The position numbers and the translations under genes are program-made. This document shows positions 17,786 to 25,560 of a DNA stretch of 41,736 nt, piece after piece; within the stretch, counting starts at the first letter, position 1; the number at the start of each line of letters is the position of its first letter. The notes beneath the pieces were generated by a model. The model did not search any database. It saw only the letters and a list, made by a program, of their open reading frames with translations, and was not told the origin of the DNA. Source of the DNA: an uncultured Myxococcales bacterium (GTDB taxonomy: Bacteria > Myxococcota_A > Bradymonadia > UBA4248); contig CAMCLY010000008.1 of NCBI GenBank assembly GCA_945875805.1, positions 1 through 41,736 on the forward strand, in the 5' to 3' direction.

Positions 17786-17853
17786 GCGGCGCGTATCGGA
17801 CGTCAGGCCGATAGCGCCGCGCGCGGGCGTATGGCGCAAGCCATAGCCCGCGC
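17786..17853 (-). terminator. Two tandem CTAT/ATACG palindromes ending in a T-run (minus strand)
   Basis: F1 (17786-17820) pairs GCGGCGCGTATCGG with CCGATAGCGCCGC. F2 (17821-17853) pairs GCGCGGGCGTATGGC with GCCATAGCCCGCGC around a GCAA loop. Read on the minus strand they carry the CTAT ... ATACG core with one unpaired base and end in nine T, just beyond the stop codon of the nucleotidyltransferase gene at 17867. They should terminate the long minus-strand operon. Confidence 0.85.
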
Positions 17854-17866
17854 CCATAAAAAAACT

Positions 17867-18616
17867 TCAGAGACTGAGTTTTTTTCTCCATGCTTCGGCG
17901 ACGAGGAGTTCGTCCGGGGTGTTGACGCCCATGACCTCGCCCGGATCGTCGGCGACGATGGGCTGAACGGGCATGTTTTCGCGGTTGGCGATTTCGACGA
18001 TGTCGGTGAAGTAGAACTCGTGGGCATCGTTGTCATTTTTGATTTGCGGGAGGGCGGTTTCGAGGAAGGCCATGGGGACGCTGTAGATGCCGACGTTGAC
18101 CTCATGGATGGCGATTTGCTCGGGAGTGCAGTCCTTAAATTCGACAATGCGGGCCACGTTGCCGTCTTCATTTCGGACGATGCGGCCATACGCCGCGGGT
18201 TCGTCGCGAACGACGGTGAGGCATATCAGGGCTTTCTGGGCTCGCTTGAGCATGAGTTTTTTGAGCGTTCCGGCCTGAAGGTTGGGAAGGTCTCCGGGGA
18301 GGACGATGGCGTATCGTGCCTTGAGGGCCTTCATTTTGTCGAAGGCAGAACGGACGGCGTCGGCGGTGCCCAGGGGCTCGGCCTGGACGGCGATGTCGAT
18401 ATTGAGCGCGTGTCCGTCGAGCATGAGGTGCTGGCGGATGGCATCCGAGGCACTTCCCACGACGACAATGACATTTTCGATTCCGGCGAGCTGGCAGGCG
18501 TCGAGGGTCCAGTCAAGCATGGTGCGATCGGCGACTTTGTGGAGCGCCTTGGACTGCATGGAATGCATGCGTTTTCCTTTACCGCCGGCCAAAATAACAG
18601 CAACGACATCTTTCAT
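17867..18616 (-). CDS. GlmU-type nucleotidyltransferase (uridylyltransferase domain only)
   Basis: The ATG at 18616 (MKDVVAVILAGGKGKRM) has AGGA upstream and starts ten bases after the queD stop. The 249 residues hold the Rossmann-like sugar-nucleotide pyrophosphorylase domain: nucleotide-binding LAGGKGKRM at 9-17 with the catalytic Arg, then VVVGSASDAIRQH, QAEPLGTADAVRSAF, VLPGDLPNL and HEVNVGIYSV. It resembles the N-terminal half of GlmU, which makes UDP-GlcNAc from GlcNAc-1-phosphate and UTP. The left-handed beta-helix acetyltransferase half is missing without sign of truncation, so another enzyme must supply GlcNAc-1-phosphate or the substrate differs. Last gene of the minus-strand operon. 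Confidence 0.85.
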   Translation of the reverse strand: MKDVVAVILAGGKGKRMHSMQSKALHKVADRTMLDWTLDACQLAGIENVIVVVGSASDAIRQHLMLDGHALNIDIAVQAEPLGTADAVRSAFDKMKALKARYAIVLPGDLPNLQAGTLKKLMLKRAQKALICLTVVRDEPAAYGRIVRNEDGNVARIVEFKDCTPEQIAIHEVNVGIYSVPMAFLETALPQIKNDNDAHEFYFTDIVEIANRENMPVQPIVADDPGEVMGVNTPDELLVAEAWRKKLSL

Positions 18617-18626
18617 CGAACTAATC

Positions 18627-18989
18627 CTATTCTTCATAACGCACACTGGAGGTGCACGTTTCGTGGACATAAATGGCGGAGAGACAGGGCAGGGAGGGCT
18701 TGAGGCGTCGATAAATCCACGCCGCAAGGATTTCGGAGGTGGGATTTTCGAGGCCGTCGATTTCGTTGAGATAATAGTGATCGAGGACCTGATGCAGGGG
18801 CTGCCAGGCGGCGGTGACCTCGGCAAAATCGACGACCATGCCGCTCTCCGGGTTGACGGGGCCGGTCACGATGACGTCGATTTGGTAGCTGTGGCCGTGA
18901 AGCCGGCCGCATTTGTGCCCTTCGGGGACGTGTGGGAGGCGGTGGGCCGCCTCGAAACGAAATGTTTTGGACAACGTGGTGGTAGACAT
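18627..18989 (-). CDS. queD: 6-carboxytetrahydropterin synthase QueD
   Basis: This 120-residue protein has the compact 6-pyruvoyl-tetrahydropterin synthase fold. Zinc ligands His16, His31 and His33 (in AAHRLP and RLHGHSY) and the catalytic Cys27 in [11 protein letters not shown] are present, as is the Glu-containing C-terminal [11 protein letters not shown]. It converts 7,8-dihydroneopterin triphosphate into 6-carboxytetrahydropterin, the second step toward queuosine. It lies 24 bases after queE, whose product acts next, and ten bases before the nucleotidyltransferase gene, so the three are surely co-transcribed. queC and queF are not in the window. Confidence 0.95.
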   Translation of the reverse strand: MSTTTLSKTFRFEAAHRLPHVPEGHKCGRLHGHSYQIDVIVTGPVNPESGMVVDFAEVTAAWQPLHQVLDHYYLNEIDGLENPTSEILAAWIYRRLKPSLPCLSAIYVHETCTSSVRYEE

Positions 18990-19013
18990 CAGCGCTCCTT
19001 GTGATTTGTCCTA

Positions 19014-19670
19014 TTATACGCCGCGGGCGGCGGGATCCCAGATGACTTTTTGTATCTGCAGGTTGAAACGGATGGGGAGTCTGGACTGGCAAATCCACCG
19101 GGCCAGCTCGGGCATGGAGAGCTCGCCCCAGACGGGGGAGAAGTGCACGATGACGCGCCCCATCGCATCGTAGGTTTTGAGTTTATCGACGCACCAGTCG
19201 AAATCGTCACGGGAACTGACGACGCACTTGATTTCGTCTTCGTCACGCCATGATTTGGCGAACTGCGACCACAGGACGGAATCGTGCGGGACGTGGCTGC
19301 CGGGCGGTTTGAGATCGATGATGCGATGGACGCCGCGAGGGACGTCGTCCAGGGGAAGCGATCCGTTGGTCTCGATCAAAACGCAGTACTCGCGTTCGAG
19401 AAGCTGTGTCATGAGCCGGCATGCGCTGGCGCGCTGCATCATGGGCTCGCCGCCCGTGAGTTCGACAAGGGGGCACTGGAAGTCGGCCACGCGGGAGAGG
19501 ATGTCGTCGAGCGTCCAGGGCGAGCCGTCCTGATAGGCATACGTCGTATCGCACCAACGGCATCTCAGGTTGCATCCTGACATGCGCACAAAGACGCAGG
19601 GCTGACCGCTGAAACTCGACTCGCCCTGAATCGAATGGAATATTTCACAAATCCTGAGTGTGTCCGTCAT
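19014..19670 (-). CDS. queE: 7-carboxy-7-deazaguanine synthase QueE (radical SAM)
   Basis: The 218-residue protein has the short QueE layout: SIQGESSFSGQPCVFVRMSG, the iron-sulphur motif Cys33-x3-Cys37-x2-Cys40 (CNLRCRWC), and the SAM-binding TGGEP. It rearranges 6-carboxytetrahydropterin to 7-carboxy-7-deazaguanine, the first deazapurine of queuosine synthesis. It follows the BtpA-family gene by 30 bases and precedes queD by 24, in one operon. An AGGA lies about ten bases before the start. Confidence 0.95.
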   Translation of the reverse strand: MTDTLRICEIFHSIQGESSFSGQPCVFVRMSGCNLRCRWCDTTYAYQDGSPWTLDDILSRVADFQCPLVELTGGEPMMQRASACRLMTQLLEREYCVLIETNGSLPLDDVPRGVHRIIDLKPPGSHVPHDSVLWSQFAKSWRDEDEIKCVVSSRDDFDWCVDKLKTYDAMGRVIVHFSPVWGELSMPELARWICQSRLPIRFNLQIQKVIWDPAARGV

Positions 19671-19700
19671 GATCTATCGATCCTGGATGACCTGTCTGGG

Positions 19701-20513
19701 TTACTGGGCGTGTCTGGCTTCCTGCGAAGCCAAAGCCTGAGCGATGGCCACGACGCGGGCGCGATCGACGGGCAGACGCCAGTTCGCATCGACTTTGATG
19801 GACGTCCCGACGATGAGCCCGTCGGCCTGAGCTCCGAATCGCGCCGCGTTCTGGGCGGTGATGCCCGACCCGATGATGACGGGAAGACCGGCCGGGCGCA
19901 CTTTGGCGACGTCCTCAATGTGGGCCTCGCATCCCGTCGAAACGCCCGTGACGATGAGCGCGTCGGCACCGCAGAACGCAAATCCATGGGCCAGATCTTC
20001 AAGACGCGCGTCACTCGTGATCGCGTGACAGGAATGTTTTTTCTGCACGTCTGCCCAAACTTTGACCGACGACCCGAGGCGTTTGCGCAGACGGAGGACT
20101 TCCGCGGCGGACGCATTCATCATGCCTTCGTCGGCGATGTGGGCGTAGGCAAACGCCTCGGCACGGATGAACCGGGCGCCGCAACACGACGCAATGCCCA
20201 TGGCTTCCTGGTTTGCGCCCGCGAGGACCTGAATGCCCACGGGAAGATCGAAATGCGAGACAATCCGATCGACGACGATGGCCATGGACGACACGATTTC
20301 GGGGCCAACATGCCCGTTAAGGTAGGGAAGATCCGCCATGTTTTCGACGAGAAGGGCGTCACATCCCCCCAACGAAAGCTGCTCGGCATCCCGCATGGCC
20401 CCGTCGATAATTTCGCGCATGGTCAGATGGCTGTCAGGCGTGCCGGGCAGGGCGCCAAGGTGAACCATTCCGATAAAAGCACAGTCATTTTTCTGAGTCT
20501 CAAACAGTCGCAT
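19701..20513 (-). CDS. BtpA/SgcQ family TIM-barrel protein
   Basis: The 270-residue protein matches the BtpA family: FIGMVHLGALPGTP near the start, GCDALLVENMADLPY, VGIQVLAGANQEAM, ARFIRAEAFAYAHIADEGMM, DALIVTGVSTG and GLPVIIGSGITAQNAA, the last being the phosphate-binding end of a TIM barrel. BtpA was linked to photosystem I stability in cyanobacteria, but relatives such as SgcQ occur with sugar or nucleotide genes, and the enzymatic reaction is not known. Here it sits between the peptidoglycan glycosyltransferase and queE, with 29-30-base gaps, and reads as part of the same operon. Confidence 0.88.
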   Translation of the reverse strand: MRLFETQKNDCAFIGMVHLGALPGTPDSHLTMREIIDGAMRDAEQLSLGGCDALLVENMADLPYLNGHVGPEIVSSMAIVVDRIVSHFDLPVGIQVLAGANQEAMGIASCCGARFIRAEAFAYAHIADEGMMNASAAEVLRLRKRLGSSVKVWADVQKKHSCHAITSDARLEDLAHGFAFCGADALIVTGVSTGCEAHIEDVAKVRPAGLPVIIGSGITAQNAARFGAQADGLIVGTSIKVDANWRLPVDRARVVAIAQALASQEARHAQ

Positions 20514-20542
20514 CTCGCCATTTTCCTTATTGTTCAGAACAC

Positions 20543-23500
20543 TCAGGGTTCTGCAGTTTCTTGTGCGGGGAGTTCGTCCGTAGAAAGGGTCTCAAAGATG
20601 GACTCGACGGAGGCCATATCTTCCATGTGACCTCGCGCACGGCATCCGGACCCCTGAATGGGGACGAGGGGATGTCCGGTTTCGTCATACCAGTCCGGAC
20701 GGTATCCGTATTTGAGGGGATCTTTGGGATCCGGGAGATAAAATCCAAGGGAATCGGCCTCAAGCATGGCGTCGAGTTCCGTTTTCGGTGGACAGCAGGG
20801 TTCAAACGGAACCGGAATGCCGCGCTTGGCAAAACGCGCGCGCATGGTGGCCAGCATGTCGGGATCGCATTTGCGCGCATACATCGCGTTGATATAAAAA
20901 TTGATCGTCCTCTGCAGCCCTTTCCCCAACACCGCCTGGCCCCTGTAAACCTCGCCCTTTCGCGGCCTCGGGATGATCGCCATGAGAAACGCGCATTCCT
21001 TGAGCGTCAAAGCCTGACTGCGCTTGCCAAAATAGTATTTGGCGGCCTCTTCAATGCCATAAATTTCGGGGCCGAACTCGATGATGTTGAAGTAGACCTC
21101 CATGATGCGCTTTTTGGGAATCCGTACCACCGACTCCATCAGCCATGTGTAGAGAACTTCCTGGAGTTTTCGCGACACGGACTTGGTTCGGTCAAAATAG
21201 AGGTTCTTGATGAGCTGCATGCTTATCGTCGAGGCCCCCCGGCTGAACTCGCCACGCGAGAGGTTGCGTTCAATGGCGGCCTTGATCTGGAGGGGACTGA
21301 ACCCATCGTGCGTAAAGAAGGATCCGTCCTCAGTCGTCGTAATCAACTGAACAAGCCAGGGATTGAGATCGTCAAAAAGTACCCATTCGGGGTACATCTC
21401 GCGAATGTCATCGGCGGTAAGGCGAGGGGTATAAACGGGGATGGCGTCGATGACGACGGGATAGATGGAGGGGGGAATGACGATGTCGTGCGGATTCAGG
21501 GCGTTGGGATCGACCACGTGATGGACAAAACCGTCGTTGAGCTGGGCCAGACTGCGCCCGGACGGCCAACCCGTCACGCCAAAATCTTCCGACATCGTCA
21601 GGTTGAACTGGTGCTGGGCTTCCGAAATGGCGTCAAAAAAGCCATGCGTTTCAAAATGAAGGCCGAGAGACCCCGTCCAGGTGAGCCCGTCGAGTTCGGA
21701 ACGCAGGGCATGGGGAATGGCGTCAAACAAGACCTGCATGGGCTGAGGATCCAGATCGGCCGTCAGGCGGAAACGCCACGATTCCTGCGGTTCACGGCGA
21801 TCGCGGTTGCCCTTGACGCGCACCTCGTGCACGGCCTTGGAAAGCGATCCCCCGAGCCGAAGGCTCGAACCGCCAAGCGACAGCTCGACGTCGTCGAGAA
21901 AGAAAGAGGGCTCTTTGAAAAGCGCGCGAGCCCGCACGCCAACCATGCCCTCAATGGCCATGGGCTCGTGACTCAGGGCGCCCATCTGAATGAGGCCCCC
22001 CGAGGTCGACAACGACGCATCAAGGGACAGCGACTGCGGTTCAAATGCGTACCGATAGCCAATGTGCGTTTTCAGACGCGCTTCGCTGAGATCGATCGAG
22101 GGCAGGAGCTTTTTGGCGATCGTATCCAGAACGTCCTCGGACGGATCATCCGACATAGCGGCCGCGACCTTGAGCGTGTCTGCCCCGGATTTTTCGCGAA
22201 GTTCGGCCGCAGCCGTGGCCGCACGCAGGGTGTCGCGGGCTTTGCCCACCACCTGGCCGTTCTTGGGCTCGCGCAGGTTGACCTGGAACTTCTTGAGAGA
22301 ATCTCCGGGACGAAGCGAACCGATGTCCAGCGAGCCCTCGACGGTTTCATCCTGCATCGAGTACCGGCCCGATAACAGAATGTCCGACACCAGCGGCTCG
22401 ACCAGCCCAAATTCAATGCGATAGTCGAGCAGACGGCGAATGCTGCGGTAACCCACCTCAAGCTGGATGTCGCCGACCTCCACGTTCACCATCGGACGCG
22501 TCCTCTGGTCTCCCACGACGACGCGCCCGTCCGTCACAAAAAGCCGCTGCGTAAAAAAGTAATCCTTGGGCGCCTTGGGTTTGGCGGGACCTTTGACCGA
22601 TTCGCCCCGTCCGGCCGGACGCCATGCGTTCTGCAACGATTTCACCCAATGCGTCAGCGCGGAATCCCCGCTCCGCATGTACTCATGAACGACGGGACGG
22701 ACGAGCTCGATCTCTTTAAAATACACACCGCTCACTTTTTTGGGCGGCAGACTCATGAGACGGACGCGGACTTTGTCCGCCTCGACGAGCGTGTCCGACC
22801 GCTCCGATACCAAAACCCGATCGGCCTCGAACGTCGTGGGCAACACAAAATGCAATTGCTCAAAGGACATCCGGACGCCGTCCTGGGTCAGAAACGCCGG
22901 CCCCGATCCGCTTTGAGACCTGGGAAACGACACGGAAATTCGGCCAGCATCACTGGCATCAATGCGGCCCTCAATGCGGGATTCATACGTCGTCGGGGTG
23001 CCATCCTCGACGAGCAACGCCGAAGCGGCCCCGCGAACTTCCACCTGGGCCATCTGCGTCGCCCCCTCCGTCGGCGCGATCTCGACCGACGACAGCGCCA
23101 CCGCGCCCACGCTCAGACCCTTGCGCACCTCGTAGGGCTGCATCGTCAGCGAAACCGAGTCGATATGCACCTCCGGAAACGGCGTGACATACCGTTTCCA
23201 CGCAGACTTGGGTTTCTGACGATCTCCCGAAGGCGTTTTCGTGCGCATCATGTCGAGGACGTCTTCAAAATTGGTCTTTCCACCGTCCACGCGCAAAGTC
23301 ACCTCGATATCGTCGGCCTCGACAGAGGTGACGCGAAAATCCGATCCCACCGGCATTCCGTCCAGCGCGATTTTTACACCGTCAAACCTTACCCCCGTGC
23401 GCTCAGGCGCCCCGACATCCGACACCGTGATCCGACGCACAAATGCGCTCGACAGACCGGTCAGACGAACCCCCTCGACCGACACCTTCCGCCCCGTTTT

Positions 23501-23644
23501 CTCGACGGTCTGCGCAAGCGACGCATTCACCTTCTCCTGAATTGCATACGGCAAAACCGTAAACCAGGTCACCCCGATTGCGACGACCGCAATGCCGCCC
23601 CCAATCGCCACCCCCCTGCGAATGCGCCTCTTGTCACTTCCCAT
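20543..23644 (-). CDS. AsmA-like/GT51 peptidoglycan glycosyltransferase fusion
   Basis: The 1033 residues start with a short basic segment and one membrane helix (GIAVVAIGVTWFTVLPYAI). Residues ~40-750 look like the beta-rich AsmA/TamB type that occupies the periplasm. A GT51 lysozyme-like glycosyltransferase domain follows at about 760-940: TTEDGSFFTHDGFS with the catalytic Glu near residue 772, RGASTISMQLIKNLYF, KRIMEVYFNIIEFG and YGIEEAAKYYFGK. There is no transpeptidase domain; the C-terminal ~90 residues are Pro-rich. It should polymerise lipid II into glycan strands. Fusion with an AsmA-like region suggests a link between wall synthesis and envelope lipid transport or spatial control; that is inference. 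It heads the operon with the small phasin-like protein 36 bases upstream. Confidence 0.88.
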   Translation of the reverse strand: MGSDKRRIRRGVAIGGGIAVVAIGVTWFTVLPYAIQEKVNASLAQTVEKTGRKVSVEGVRLTGLSSAFVRRITVSDVGAPERTGVRFDGVKIALDGMPVGSDFRVTSVEADDIEVTLRVDGGKTNFEDVLDMMRTKTPSGDRQKPKSAWKRYVTPFPEVHIDSVSLTMQPYEVRKGLSVGAVALSSVEIAPTEGATQMAQVEVRGAASALLVEDGTPTTYESRIEGRIDASDAGRISVSFPRSQSGSGPAFLTQDGVRMSFEQLHFVLPTTFEADRVLVSERSDTLVEADKVRVRLMSLPPKKVSGVYFKEIELVRPVVHEYMRSGDSALTHWVKSLQNAWRPAGRGESVKGPAKPKAPKDYFFTQRLFVTDGRVVVGDQRTRPMVNVEVGDIQLEVGYRSIRRLLDYRIEFGLVEPLVSDILLSGRYSMQDETVEGSLDIGSLRPGDSLKKFQVNLREPKNGQVVGKARDTLRAATAAAELREKSGADTLKVAAAMSDDPSEDVLDTIAKKLLPSIDLSEARLKTHIGYRYAFEPQSLSLDASLSTSGGLIQMGALSHEPMAIEGMVGVRARALFKEPSFFLDDVELSLGGSSLRLGGSLSKAVHEVRVKGNRDRREPQESWRFRLTADLDPQPMQVLFDAIPHALRSELDGLTWTGSLGLHFETHGFFDAISEAQHQFNLTMSEDFGVTGWPSGRSLAQLNDGFVHHVVDPNALNPHDIVIPPSIYPVVIDAIPVYTPRLTADDIREMYPEWVLFDDLNPWLVQLITTTEDGSFFTHDGFSPLQIKAAIERNLSRGEFSRGASTISMQLIKNLYFDRTKSVSRKLQEVLYTWLMESVVRIPKKRIMEVYFNIIEFGPEIYGIEEAAKYYFGKRSQALTLKECAFLMAIIPRPRKGEVYRGQAVLGKGLQRTINFYINAMYARKCDPDMLATMRARFAKRGIPVPFEPCCPPKTELDAMLEADSLGFYLPDPKDPLKYGYRPDWYDETGHPLVPIQGSGCRARGHMEDMASVESIFETLSTDELPAQETAEP

Positions 23645-23680
23645 CGATTTTTCCCAGGTCTTTCAAGTCTGTGAACCCGA

Positions 23681-23950
23681 TTATTCGGCCTTTTCCGAAG
23701 CGGCCAGTTTCGCCTCAAGCTCCTCTCTCAGCGCATCCACCTCTTTCTGCGTGGCCAGACCCATCTTCCGCGCAATGCCCGCTTTCGCCGAGTCCGAAAT
23801 CTCCTGCACCTTGGTCAGTGCCGAAAGACCCAGATCAAGCGCCTTTTGCGCCTGCTCCGAGGCCATGATCTTTTGCATCCGTTCCGACTCCATCAGGCTC
23901 ATGCCCTTCGTCAACACTTTGTCCATCAAACCGGCAATTTTTTCCTTCAT
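23681..23950 (-). CDS. Small helical phasin-like protein
   Basis: Eighty-nine residues, almost all helix, with AAGGAG eight bases before the start. The C-terminal part (KMGLATQKEVDALREELEAK) has the pattern seen in phasins and related granule- or membrane-associated coiled coils, where it mediates oligomerisation. No membrane segment or Cys is present. It is the first gene of the minus-strand operon that continues with the glycosyltransferase. The role is unknown; no polyhydroxyalkanoate genes are nearby, so granule binding is not supported. Confidence 0.7.
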   Translation of the reverse strand: MKEKIAGLMDKVLTKGMSLMESERMQKIMASEQAQKALDLGLSALTKVQEISDSAKAGIARKMGLATQKEVDALREELEAKLAASEKAE

Positions 23951-24063
23951 CGTCTACTCCTTGTGTGGTGAGGTTCTCTGCGTTCCGGGCCTTATCGTTC
24001 AGCCACAGACTGTCCGTTTTTATCACGCCCTCGCGCATAAGTACCTCTTTATTTTTTCGGGCT

Positions 24064-24209
24064 GCGGCGCTGCCTTGCGCCACGCGCCGCTCCGGCGTCG
24101 GCTATGGGGCCTGACCGCCCCATACGCCGACGCTTTCTAGAATGGGCGGCGCTGCCTTGCGCCACGCGCCGCTCCGGCGTCGGCTATGCCTTGCGCCATA
24201 CGCCGACGC
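24064..24209. repeat. Two CTAT/ATACG palindromes on an 82-bp duplication
   Basis: A 42-base sequence occurs at 24064-24105 and again at 24146-24187. Each copy runs into a palindrome: G1 (24095-24133) has GCGTCGGCTATGGGGC / GCCCCATACGCCGACGC; G2 (24177-24209) keeps the same outer arms GCGTCGGC / GCCGACGC but has a different, weak inner hairpin. The unpaired base after ATA is present in both. Unlike most copies this one lies between divergent genes rather than behind a stop codon. Confidence 0.85.
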
Positions 24210-24311
24210 CATCTTGTTCTATCCCTGTTGCACTCGCGCGCAATCCGTGATATGTCTCGAACGTTGCGTGACGTTGGCCACGCTTTTTTTTTTCTCTCAA
24301 AGGAGTCAAAA

Positions 24312-25241
24312 ATGGCGCGCGGTACGGATTTCTGGTCCGAATTCATCGTTCACATCCCTCTCCCCACGGCGTTCGACGAGCCCAAGCAGAAAGCGGAACT
24401 CCTCGCAAATGTCCGCTACCTTCTTCTCGTGGGCAGTCTCATGCGCCCCCGACGCCTGGCCAAACTCGCCCAGGAAAAATTCGGTCTCAAGCACCTGGGA
24501 ACCTACTTCAATATCGTCGATCACTACGAAATCTGCGACCGCGAGTACTGCATCGAAGTCGTCGATCTCGGCCTCCCCACCGGCGAAACCATGGCCATCG
24601 TCAGCCACGGCATCGGGGGATCGGGCGCAGAAATCGTCATCAAGGAAATGCGAGCCCTCATCCACTGGTCAAACGCATGGCTCGGACGCGACGAGTCAAA
24701 CGTCCAGTTGCGTTGCGTCGGCCGAAGCGGGACGCGCGGAACCCTCGGAGACGTCGCCTATGGCACCGTCGGCGTGTCGACGGCATCCTACAACGATGCG
24801 TTCGACGTCGCCCTTCCCAATGCCGACCTCAATCAGCTCATCCTAGAATCGGCCAAAAAACTCGACATCCCCACCGCACTTGGGGCCGGCGTGTCCACCA
24901 ATTATTTCTGGCTTGGCCAGGGACGCCATGTCCCCGCCGAAGGCCGCATCGCGCCCCACATCGAGGCCGAACGCGCACAGCGCGCTCAGGACAAACTCTG
25001 GGCCTTTGTCGAACGCGGAATCATTTTCGCCGAAATGGAGGACTATACCGTCCATTCCATCTGCACTGCCCTCGGCATCGCCTCGGCCTCCGTCGGGGCC
25101 GTCATCGCCCGGCGTTTCGATGTCCAAAAGGGCGAGTTCATCATCGATTACGATCGAAACGCAAAAGAACGCGCTGAACTCCTTCCCGCCCAGGCCATCA
25201 TCACCGCATTTGTCGAACACGCCAAAAAAGTGAATGCCTGA
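24312..25241 (+). CDS. Nucleoside phosphorylase, uridine-phosphorylase-like
   Basis: The ATG at 24312 (MARGTDFWSEFIVHIPL) lies eight bases after AAAGGAG; upstream in-frame starts cross a repeat and are rejected. The 309-residue protein has the PNP/UDP phosphorylase fold: VRYLLLVGSLMRPRRLAKLA, then ETMAIVSHGIGGSGAEIVIK as phosphate- and substrate-binding region, DVAYGTVGVSTASYND, and FAEMEDYTVHSICTALGIAS, where the Met-Glu pair contacts the ribose in this family. It splits a nucleoside with phosphate into base and ribose-1-phosphate for salvage. Uridine is the likely but unproved substrate. A clear intrinsic terminator follows. Confidence 0.87.
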   Translation: MARGTDFWSEFIVHIPLPTAFDEPKQKAELLANVRYLLLVGSLMRPRRLAKLAQEKFGLKHLGTYFNIVDHYEICDREYCIEVVDLGLPTGETMAIVSHGIGGSGAEIVIKEMRALIHWSNAWLGRDESNVQLRCVGRSGTRGTLGDVAYGTVGVSTASYNDAFDVALPNADLNQLILESAKKLDIPTALGAGVSTNYFWLGQGRHVPAEGRIAPHIEAERAQRAQDKLWAFVERGIIFAEMEDYTVHSICTALGIASASVGAVIARRFDVQKGEFIIDYDRNAKERAELLPAQAIITAFVEHAKKVNA

Positions 25242-25248
25242 TGTCTTT

Positions 25249-25284
25249 GATGTGTGGGGACAAAGTCCCCATACATCCTTTTTT
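25249..25284 (+). terminator. Intrinsic terminator of the nucleoside phosphorylase gene
   Basis: GATGTGTGGGGAC (25249-25261) and GTCCCCATACATC (25265-25277) form a 13-pair stem with one G-T pair around an AAA loop, followed by six T (25279-25284). It starts eight bases after the stop codon. Confidence 0.88.
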
Positions 25285-25488
25285 GCGCTTCTCATCAACG
25301 CGTGAGACTGAAATCCTTTTGATTTTAGCCTGTGTTTTGGGTTTGGCCTGCGTTTTTAGCGAGCATCGGGGAGACTTTCGATTTTGACCCGGATCTTTTT
25401 TGCGTTTGACGCGCCCGGTCTCTCCACCCTGTGCTCCCCAAAACAACCCTCGCCAAGGATGCCCTAAATCGCGAGTGACAGAGGGGGT

Positions 25489-25540
25489 AGCGGCGTATTG
25501 AGGCGCAGCCGAAATAGCCGCTCAGGGGGAGACTTCCCCC
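25489..25540. repeat. Palindromic repeat H: inverted copy of repeat B
   Basis: AGCGGCGTATT (25489-25499) pairs with AATAGCCGCT (25513-25522); then GGGGG (25525-25529) pairs with CCCCC (25536-25540), followed by TCACAAAAAA. Read on the other strand it is almost the same as 3446-3496. It lies between two convergent genes, 20 bases from the stop codon of the minus-strand regulator. Confidence 0.85.
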
Positions 25541-25560
25541 TCACAAAAAATAGCATTTTC

